Part shown: one piece after another, positions 27,369 to 33,285 of the stretch
How positions within the stretch are numbered: position 1 is the stretch's first letter
Layout: every line of letters begins with the position of its first letter
Source of the DNA: Bacteroidales bacterium
GTDB taxonomy: Bacteria > Bacteroidota > Bacteroidia > Bacteroidales > Muribaculaceae
Direction of reading: 5' to 3'
Assembly: GCA_030524765.1 (NCBI GenBank)
Contig: JAUNGA010000022.1
Coordinates: forward strand, 1 to 33,285
Length of the DNA stretch: 33,285 nucleotides
Notes under the pieces: generated by a model
The model's input: only the letters and a program-made list of their open reading frames with translations
Database searches by the model: none
What the model was told of the DNA's origin: nothing
Made by a program: the position numbers and the translations under genes

Positions 27369-28708
27369 TTTTCGAGAGGTATGGGAGTGATCGAGATAAT
27401 CTGCAGAGTATGATCCCATGCGGGATAGAAAAGATTGCCACGTGAGGTCTCTACCTCACCTGCCTGAAAGTCGACTGTCTCTGAGCGTACATGGCGTTTG
27501 GGCGGATAGAGTCTGCCGCATACGCCGTGGTTGGTGGCAAATCGGTAGGCATCCATGCCGGTAGAGTAGAAATTGACCGTGCGGGGATCTTTGGCACGGG
27601 GATAGCGTCCGAACGATGTGTCGACGGGCACCCAGCCCACGCCTTCGAAGTAGACTTCGGCCCAGTCGTGATAGCCTTTCGAGCCGGGATGGAGCATCCA
27701 CCCACTTTCCCAGCGTGCGGGCACACCGAGACTGCGCATCAGCGAGATATACAGCAGCGACACTTGTCCGCAATCGCCGTGGCCCTGCTCGACGACATAG
27801 GTGGGTATGCAGGGTATGGTACTGTACTCGCGGGCTCCGGCCCAGGGGTAGTGGGTGTCGATATATTCATAGATCATCTCGCTCTGGCGCAGAGGATCGG
27901 TCTCGTCGCCGACGATGGCGCGGGCCATCGAGTCGAGTCGTACGATGTGGGGCGCTTCGGTCGATGTGTAGGTACGATAAAAATCAGACTCCCGGTCGTA
28001 TGGACGCATATGGGCGCGTATGCTGTCGGGATGGAAATATTGTCCTTTGGTGTCAAACGATGCCGTGTACTCGAAGTGGGCTGTCTCGCCTTTGCCGGGA
28101 GCCGGAGCCTCGAAATATAATGTGTTGTGTATCGACCGGCCGTCAGAAAGCTCATATCTCGCCGGTGCTGCCGAGTGAATCGATATGTTGCTCTGGCGCT
28201 GGCTCTCGAACGGCAGCGGCATCCACACCCGCAGCGTGTCGCCGGCAATGGCGTCGTCATAGGGCACGTCGATGGCAAAACGATATACAACGCGGTTGGC
28301 GGCTCCAAGCTCGCTGCGGCCGTCAAGCACCTGCAGCACAGAGTCGGCATTGGCGATGCGTGCATCGGTAACATCGAAGTTGCGCGATGTCCAGCCGCCG
28401 TTCATGTCGGGATTGAGCAGAGCCATATTGCGCAGTGCCTTGCGGAATACACGCAGGGTGTCGTCAAACATGAGTGTCTCGACATACTTGTGGCTGATGA
28501 GACTGTCGAGCTGTCGGGCTGTCAGTTCGGGATAGCGCTCACGCGCGATCTCGAGAAATTCGGGCACGGTGTAGGGGAAATCGGCCCTCGTGCGAGCGGC
28601 AATGGCAGAGGCCGAGTCGGCTTCGAGCCAGCGCGGGGTCTCGGCCGATGCGCATTGCACCGACGTTGCGATTGCCGCACAGATGATAATGGTCTTGATT
28701 ATAGACAT
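27365..28708 (-). CDS. Exported transglutaminase-like protein
   Basis: A 447-residue protein with a signal peptide (MSIIKTIIICAAIATSVQCASA) and a C-terminal transglutaminase-like cysteine-peptidase fold. Catalytic residues appear as C313 in GHGDCGQVSLLYISL, His in YHDWAEVYFEG and Asp in WVPVDTSFG. The N-terminal half includes a helical segment with RERYPELTARQLDSLI and a beta-rich region. Such proteins usually act as peptidases or amidases rather than cross-linkers in bacteria; substrate unknown, but the operon points to cell-wall peptides. The start at 28708 was chosen because the longer frame from 28909 runs into the neighbouring gene and hides the signal peptide. Overlaps the NlpC/P60 gene by 4 nt. 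Confidence 0.9.
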   Translation of the reverse strand: MSIIKTIIICAAIATSVQCASAETPRWLEADSASAIAARTRADFPYTVPEFLEIARERYPELTARQLDSLISHKYVETLMFDDTLRVFRKALRNMALLNPDMNGGWTSRNFDVTDARIANADSVLQVLDGRSELGAANRVVYRFAIDVPYDDAIAGDTLRVWMPLPFESQRQSNISIHSAAPARYELSDGRSIHNTLYFEAPAPGKGETAHFEYTASFDTKGQYFHPDSIRAHMRPYDRESDFYRTYTSTEAPHIVRLDSMARAIVGDETDPLRQSEMIYEYIDTHYPWAGAREYSTIPCIPTYVVEQGHGDCGQVSLLYISLMRSLGVPARWESGWMLHPGSKGYHDWAEVYFEGVGWVPVDTSFGRYPRAKDPRTVNFYSTGMDAYRFATNHGVCGRLYPPKRHVRSETVDFQAGEVETSRGNLFYPAWDHTLQIISITPIPLEK

Positions 28709-28736
28709 TGTGGGGTGTTTATGATATGATTTAGGG

Positions 28737-29399
28737 TTATTTTCCAAAATATATGTCACCGAAGAATTCGGGGCGATGGAAGTCGGGATTTTCGGTGTAG
28801 ACCGGCTGCCACGACAGATAGTGGGGCTCTGATGTGGCAGAGGCACACTTGTAAAGATTGCCGCGTACGTGCGCGGGCAGGTTGTCGCCGTCGAGGCCGA
28901 TGAGATCAAACGGTATCACGACCAGCAGACTCCATGTAAAGAGTCCCTCGAGCTCGCGGAACGGACGGTTGCCGCATGATGCATAGCGGCGTATCCGGGC
29001 GAGTTCGTCATGGGTGAGCCGGGTAGGTGCCGGTCGGCGGATGCGGTGCGATGCGTTGATCGTGCCGATGCAGTTGAACTCAAAATTCCAATATTCGCCG
29101 CCCGGCACGGGTTCTACGAAAAATTCGACGCACGAATCTTCGCTCACCGGCGACTGGTCGGTGAAATTCTCGGCACGCAGATAGTTGCATCGCACCAGGA
29201 AGTCAATGTAAACAGCCTGTCGTGTGTATGCGGCCGAGAACGATGTCATCGGCCGGTAGGGATATCGGTCGGGCCATCCCACGTTGTTGATCTGACCGCG
29301 CACACCCTTGTCATCGATCAGAGCCACGATCGCGTCTGCATCTGTGAGAGTGTCGAGCTGGTCTATGCGGGGCAGCGTTATGGATTTGTTGTCAGTCAT
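28737..29399 (-). CDS. Carbohydrate-binding family 9-like protein
   Basis: A 220-residue protein resembling the CBM9-like domain family: AAYTRQAVYIDFLVR, EDSCVEFFVEPVPGGEYWNFEFNCIG and FFGDIYFGK near the C-terminus. It lacks a signal peptide, which is odd for a polysaccharide-binding role and suggests a cytosolic ligand or enzyme-like function. Its ATG follows the stop of the LysE-type gene directly, with no spacer, and it precedes the transglutaminase gene by 28 nt. In this context the ligand could be a cell-wall fragment, which is inference only. Confidence 0.8.
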   Translation of the reverse strand: MTDNKSITLPRIDQLDTLTDADAIVALIDDKGVRGQINNVGWPDRYPYRPMTSFSAAYTRQAVYIDFLVRCNYLRAENFTDQSPVSEDSCVEFFVEPVPGGEYWNFEFNCIGTINASHRIRRPAPTRLTHDELARIRRYASCGNRPFRELEGLFTWSLLVVIPFDLIGLDGDNLPAHVRGNLYKCASATSEPHYLSWQPVYTENPDFHRPEFFGDIYFGK

Positions 29400-30041
29400 T
29401 CAGAAAAGTTCTTTGAGAGCCATCGTCACACCTATTACGGCCATCGCCAGCAGGATGCAGGCGATGATACGGTTGACCAGCCTGAGCGAACGCACGTTGA
29501 ACCGTCGGCGCAGTCGGTTGACCAGCCATGTCACGCCGTACCACCACAGAATGGCACCGGCAAACAGGCAGACGTAGGCAAATATGTAATGATGTATGCC
29601 ATAGTCGGGCAAGATGAAGCAAAAACGTGCGAACAGGCCGACTATGAAAAACAGTATCAGCGGATTTGAGAACGTGAGTAGAAAGCCGGTGACAAGATCG
29701 GTCCAGTAGCTGGTGGCCTGAGTCTGATCGGCCGACTTGAGTGATCGCGTAGGATTCTTGCGGAACAGATAGATGCCGAATATTGCCAGCACCACGCCGC
29801 CTACCAGCTGCAGCCACTGCTGTTGCGCCTCGATAAACTCGGTGATGAAGCTCAGGCAGAAACCTGTCAGCAGACAGTAAATCAGATCGCTCAGCGCGGC
29901 GCCGAGTCCGGTGAACAGCGCCGGCCATCGGCCTTTGCTCAATGTGCGTTGTATCACAAGCATGCCGATCGGCCCCATGGGCGCCGATATCAGTGCGCCT
30001 ATGGCCAGTCCTCGCGGCAGTATGTATAACAACTGTTCCAT
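29400..30041 (-). CDS. LysE-family amino-acid exporter
   Basis: A 213-residue integral inner-membrane protein with about six hydrophobic segments. The N-terminal motif ALISAPMGPIGMLVIQRTLSKG is the LysE/RhtB signature (G-x-x-x-G-P near the first helix). Other helices include LQLVGGVVLAIFGIYLF, FLLTFSNPLILFFIVGLF and IIACILLAMAVIGVTMAL. The family exports basic or small amino acids and related metabolites. As first gene of an operon for murein-peptide hydrolysis it may export an amino acid released by that pathway. Substrate not predictable from sequence. Confidence 0.88.
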   Translation of the reverse strand: MEQLLYILPRGLAIGALISAPMGPIGMLVIQRTLSKGRWPALFTGLGAALSDLIYCLLTGFCLSFITEFIEAQQQWLQLVGGVVLAIFGIYLFRKNPTRSLKSADQTQATSYWTDLVTGFLLTFSNPLILFFIVGLFARFCFILPDYGIHHYIFAYVCLFAGAILWWYGVTWLVNRLRRRFNVRSLRLVNRIIACILLAMAVIGVTMALKELF

Positions 30042-30062
30042 GTCGGTGTGTTACAAATCAAG

Positions 30063-30093
30063 CAAAGATAGTGGATTGCCGTGAAATATCAAA
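30063..30093 (-). promoter_or_regulatory. Bacteroidetes-type promoter of the LysE-to-epimerase operon
   Basis: On the minus strand TTTG (30093-30090), 19 nt, then TATCTTTG (30070-30063). The transcript should begin near 30057, about 16 nt before the ATG at 30041. No other promoter match was seen between the genes of this operon. Confidence 0.75.
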
Positions 30094-30104
30094 GTGAGTG
30101 GACT

Positions 30105-30153
30105 TAAAAAACATGAAGCCCGGCACAATTTTGGCCGGGCTTCATGTTTTTTA
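30105..30153 (-). terminator. Strong intrinsic terminator of the purF-like gene
   Basis: A 20-bp perfect stem (30105-30124 with 30134-30153), 9-nt loop and six U on the minus strand, 64 nt past the stop of the purF-like gene. A-rich and T-rich ends make it symmetrical, so it could also work on the plus strand, though no plus gene reads into it. Confidence 0.88.
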
Positions 30154-30216
30154 GATCTCTTCCACAATTTTTATTAACGTTGGTGCGGTCAAACGTCAGT
30201 AAATATTGTAGGGCGT

Positions 30217-31671
30217 TTATATCGATCTCTCTTCGTCGGGATGATCTTCGCGGTAGGCCTCGTCGGGATGGCAGCCGCTGCCGTCGAAACAGTGGGTGCA
30301 GACACGGCACTTGGGTATGCCGATGCTGGCTATCATATCGTCGATGTTGCAGAATTTGAGTGAGGTAAGTCCCAGCTGACGGGCTATCTCGGCGACCATA
30401 CGCTCGTATTCGGGTGTCCCCTCGGTAGAGTAAAGGTCGAGTTTGGCGGCATCGTCGCCCTCGAAGTCGCGTATGATGCGTCGGGTGATGAGCTCGAGGT
30501 CGCTTTTCGATGATGTGAAACCTACAAACGGGCAACCGTAGACCAGCGGCGGACATGAGATGCGGGCGTGCACCTCACGGGCTCCGTTGCCGAAGAATGT
30601 GCGCACATTGTCGCGCAACTGGGTGCCGCGCACGATCGAATCGTCGCAGAATACCACGCGCTTGCCGTCAAGGATGGCACGGTTGGGTATCAGTTTCATC
30701 TTGGCCACCAGATCACGGCGCGACTGATCGCTCGGTGTGAACGAACGAGGCCACGTGGGTGTATATTTGAGCACGGCACGCTGATATGGTATGCCTCGGC
30801 CCTCGGCATAGCCCAGTGCGTGGCCTACGCCCGAATCGGGTATGCCGCACACACAGTCGGCCTCGGTGGTGTCTTTGGCGCCCATGCGGCGGCCGCAGTC
30901 TTCGCGCATGGCCTCGGCGTTGACGCCCAGATAGTCGCTGGCGGGGAAGCCGTAATATACCCAGAGGAACGAGCAGAACTGCTCGCGTCGGGCCGGTGCC
31001 TGTAGCTGTTCGATGCCGTCGGCACGCAGACGCACGATTTCGCCCGGGCCAAGGTCGCGCACTATCTCATAGTCGAGATTCGGAAAGGCCGATGTCTCGC
31101 TCGTGGCGGCATAGCCGTCGGGTTTGCGGCCGATGATTATCGGCGTGCGTCCCAGATAGTCGCGTGCGGCTATGATGCCGTCTTCAGTCAGTACGAGCAT
31201 CGAGCAGGAGCCCTTGATCTTCTTGTACACAAGATTGATGCCCTCGACATATGTTTTGCCCATGTTGATGAGCAGAGCCACGAGTTCGCTCTGATTGATT
31301 TTGTTGGCCGACAGCTCGCTGAAGTGCATGCCTTGCTCGAGCAGTTCGGCCGCTATCTCGCGCAGATTGTTGATTTTTGCTACTGTCACCACCGCGTATC
31401 GCCCTAAATGCGAGTTAACGATAATGGGCTGCGGGTCGGTATCGCTGATCACGCCGAGTCCCTGGCAGCCCATAAATGAGTTGAGTTCGTCTTCGAATTT
31501 AGAGCGGAAATAATCTCGCTCGAGTTTATGAATCTTGCGGTTGAAACCATGCTCCGGATCAAACGTGACCATTCCGGCCCGTTTTGTACCCAGATGCGAG
31601 TTGTAGTCAGTGCCATAAAACAAGTCGTTTACGACCTGTTTGTTTGAAATTGCGCCGAAGAAACCTCCCAT
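30217..31671 (-). CDS. Amidophosphoribosyltransferase (PurF) paralogue lacking the N-terminal catalytic Cys
   Basis: A 484-residue PurF-like protein: Ntn glutaminase-like domain (1 to about 230) then a phosphoribosyltransferase domain with the PRPP motif VVFCDDSIVRGTQ. True PurF begins Met-Cys-Gly, with Cys exposed as nucleophile for glutamine; this one begins MGGFFGAISN, with Gly in place of Cys. Other landmarks remain: NSHLGRYAVV, GSCSMLVLTEDGIIAARDYLGRTP, ATSETSAF and CGIPDSGVGHALGYAEG. The C-terminal CRVCTHC recalls the Fe-S cysteines of Bacillus-type PurF. It may use free ammonia, pair with another glutaminase, or be regulatory. A similar MGGFFG protein is, from memory, common in Bacteroides, so it is unlikely to be a local mutation. 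Confidence 0.9.
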   Translation of the reverse strand: MGGFFGAISNKQVVNDLFYGTDYNSHLGTKRAGMVTFDPEHGFNRKIHKLERDYFRSKFEDELNSFMGCQGLGVISDTDPQPIIVNSHLGRYAVVTVAKINNLREIAAELLEQGMHFSELSANKINQSELVALLINMGKTYVEGINLVYKKIKGSCSMLVLTEDGIIAARDYLGRTPIIIGRKPDGYAATSETSAFPNLDYEIVRDLGPGEIVRLRADGIEQLQAPARREQFCSFLWVYYGFPASDYLGVNAEAMREDCGRRMGAKDTTEADCVCGIPDSGVGHALGYAEGRGIPYQRAVLKYTPTWPRSFTPSDQSRRDLVAKMKLIPNRAILDGKRVVFCDDSIVRGTQLRDNVRTFFGNGAREVHARISCPPLVYGCPFVGFTSSKSDLELITRRIIRDFEGDDAAKLDLYSTEGTPEYERMVAEIARQLGLTSLKFCNIDDMIASIGIPKCRVCTHCFDGSGCHPDEAYREDHPDEERSI

Positions 31672-31698
31672 AAATGTATGATATCAAAAATGAAAGTG

Positions 31699-31706
31699 CA
31701 AAGGTA
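31699..31706 (-). promoter_or_regulatory. -7 box (TAnnTTTG) upstream of the purF-like gene
   Basis: TACCTTTG on the minus strand, 27 nt before the ATG at 31671. The -33 region at the right spacing is not a match, so this is either a weak or an activator-dependent promoter. Confidence 0.5.
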
Positions 31707-31772
31707 GTAAATTTTCGCAAATACGCGATTGATCTGTCGATAAAATTTATTGACACCCATGCAATGCGCATG

Positions 31773-33275
31773 TCACACGATTTTCATCACGTCGGCCTCG
31801 AATTGATCGGGATCGATGGCACGCTTGCGTAGTTTTGAGCGATAAGTATAGACGGTTGTGATCGAACAACGTAGGAATTGGACTATCTTGGCACTGTCTG
31901 AAATGCCTATGCGTATCAGCGCAAATATGCGCAGCTCGGTGTTGAGCAACTCGCCGGGCTTGAGCGTGGTCTTGCCCTCGGGTTTGAGCAGATCGTTGAA
32001 TTTCTCGACGAATGACGGGAAGATATTCAGTATGGCGACGTCAAATTTGGCGTAGAATTCTTTGAGAGCCTTGTCGATCATGTCTGTCGACTCGAGTTTC
32101 TTGGCCAGGGCGGCCTTGCTGCTCTGCAGCGACAGCACGTAGAGCGACTGATGATAATGCTGCAGTGTCGAGATAGTGGTCGAGCAATATTCCATAAACA
32201 GGGCGGCATACTCCTCTTTGATCGCATTTGATGCCCTCAGTTCGTCGTTTTTGGCTTCGAGTTGCGAATTGATGTCGCTCAGCCTGTCTGAGAGTTGCGA
32301 CAGTTCGGCGTTGGATCGGCTCAGATCTGCACTTGCGCGTTTGAGGGTCTTGATCTGTTTGATGATGAACAACAATGCCAGTATGAGGATTATCGCCAGA
32401 ATTGTGATGGCCGTCACCTGCATGCTGAGCATGCGTTGCAGTTTGTGCTGTTTTTCGTTATAGGCCTCGTCTATTACCGGGAGCATGCGGCTCGATTGGG
32501 CGTTGCGCATGCGTGCCGCATAAAAGTTTGCGTCGGCAAAGCTCTTTTTGAGATAGCGGTTGGCGCGCTCGATGTCACCCTCGTCAAAAATTGTGGTTGC
32601 CAGCTCGCGTATGGCCATATTCTCCTTGACCACGCCTTTGATGTCAGATATGGTACTGTATGCCAGATAGCGCTTGTGGTTGTATGCATCGCCTCGGGTT
32701 TTGTACAGATAGGCCAGTATCGAAGCCACGATCGAGTATTCACGGGTGCCGCAACGATATTTCTCGAGCTCTTTGGCCATCAGGCCTATTGCTTCGTCGG
32801 TCTTGCCTTGACGTTGCATTTCGGGCGCGATATAGATTATGCTGTTGAGCGATCCTGCCGGTGCTATGGCTCTGATCGAATCGGTGTAAAGCGACCGGAT
32901 GCGAGCATAATCGTCAGTAAACTCACTCTCGTCTGAGTATTCGCAAAGGTACTGGTATATGCCGCAGTATGTCGAATAATAGTCGACAAGCAGCGACGAA
33001 TCGACCTCGGCCGACGAAATGCCGTGCATGATGTCGAGTGCGTCGGCAAAGAGTCCCGCGTGAGATGTGATGTCGGCTTTTTTGATAAGCAGGGCGATGC
33101 GCTCGTTATCGGTCGAGGCGTGCTGCAGTCCCTCGTTGACATAGAACAGGGCCGAGTCGCTGATATAAGACTCGAATTCCTTTATGAGTTTATCGTGCAG
33201 TGCCGCCTGTCGGGCCGGATCGGTAGCCGCAATATAGTACTCCCGTTTTTCAGACCGGCGGAGTGCGGTTTTAAG
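31773..33275 (-). CDS. DUF6377-type membrane-bound transcriptional regulator, 5' end incomplete
   Basis: Predicted regulator with periplasmic TPR-like helices, one membrane segment (MQVTAITILAIILILALLFIIK), a coiled coil (SADLSRSNAELSQLSDRLSDINSQLEAKNDEL) and a C-terminal helix-turn-helix (SDSAKIVQFLRCSITTVYTYRSKLRKRA), typical of DUF6377 proteins of Bacteroidetes. The first ATG in frame is at 33029, but family-like coding continues upstream without a usable start codon until an in-frame TGA at 33276-33278 (minus strand). Just beyond, the next frame reads ILDLK, which would join smoothly to the following TALRR. The signal peptide lies outside the window. The stop is 101 nt upstream of the purF-like start. 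Confidence 0.82.
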   Translation of the reverse strand, partial: LKTALRRSEKREYYIAATDPARQAALHDKLIKEFESYISDSALFYVNEGLQHASTDNERIALLIKKADITSHAGLFADALDIMHGISSAEVDSSLLVDYYSTYCGIYQYLCEYSDESEFTDDYARIRSLYTDSIRAIAPAGSLNSIIYIAPEMQRQGKTDEAIGLMAKELEKYRCGTREYSIVASILAYLYKTRGDAYNHKRYLAYSTISDIKGVVKENMAIRELATTIFDEGDIERANRYLKKSFADANFYAARMRNAQSSRMLPVIDEAYNEKQHKLQRMLSMQVTAITILAIILILALLFIIKQIKTLKRASADLSRSNAELSQLSDRLSDINSQLEAKNDELRASNAIKEEYAALFMEYCSTTISTLQHYHQSLYVLSLQSSKAALAKKLESTDMIDKALKEFYAKFDVAILNIFPSFVEKFNDLLKPEGKTTLKPGELLNTELRIFALIRIGISDSAKIVQFLRCSITTVYTYRSKLRKRAIDPDQFEADVMKIV

Positions 33276-33285
33276 TCAAGGATAA

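Overview
The window looks like a stretch of a Bacteroidales chromosome, most likely from the Muribaculaceae or a close relative; the genus assignment is inference. The evidence is that most start codons lack a Shine-Dalgarno sequence and that promoters of the Bacteroidetes type (TTTG or TTG, 19-20 nt, TAnnTTTG) sit before most transcription units. The gene content agrees: GT3-type glycogen synthase beside GlgP, a DUF6377 regulator, a cysteine-less PurF paralogue, a BioG-BioC fusion and a CBM9-like/transglutaminase/NlpC/epimerase cluster. No rRNA, tRNA, CRISPR array or intact transposase gene was seen. Almost all of the window is coding, and no gap without a gene exceeds 300 nt.

Layout. Positions 1-85 hold a perfect hairpin that ends the glycogen unit and resembles an IS3-type terminal repeat. 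Positions 86-4316 (minus) encode glycogen synthase then glycogen phosphorylase. Next come rmuC (plus), an orphan ECF sigma factor (minus), uvrA (plus) and gdhA (plus), the last closed by a 23-bp perfect inverted repeat. Positions 10807-15430 (minus) encode a secreted prolyl oligopeptidase, a lipoprotein with a BamE/SmpA-like tail and two metallo-beta-lactamase-fold hydrolases; the first three overlap by 4 nt.

Positions 15547-25277 (plus) are one tightly packed run: bioA, bioF, a bioG-bioC fusion and bioD, then, 3 nt later, a 1559-residue DUF4062 / P-loop NTPase (STAND/NACHT-like) / TPR protein and a 201-residue protein of unknown family that overlaps it by 4 nt. The first four genes build the pimelate moiety and convert it to dethiobiotin; bioB is not here. 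The last two have no known role in biotin synthesis. The large protein has the nephrocystin-3/TEP1 architecture and resembles bacterial NLR-like sensors. This two-gene cassette is the best candidate for an undescribed system.

Positions 25269-30041 (minus) form an apparent cell-wall-peptide operon: LysE-type exporter, CBM9-like protein, exported transglutaminase-like protein, SH3b-NlpC/P60 endopeptidase and exported dipeptide epimerase. It meets the preceding plus-strand run tail to tail with a 9-nt overlap. Finally (minus) come a PurF paralogue lacking its catalytic N-terminal Cys, with a strong intrinsic terminator, and a DUF6377 regulator whose 5' end runs to the window edge through an apparent frameshift.
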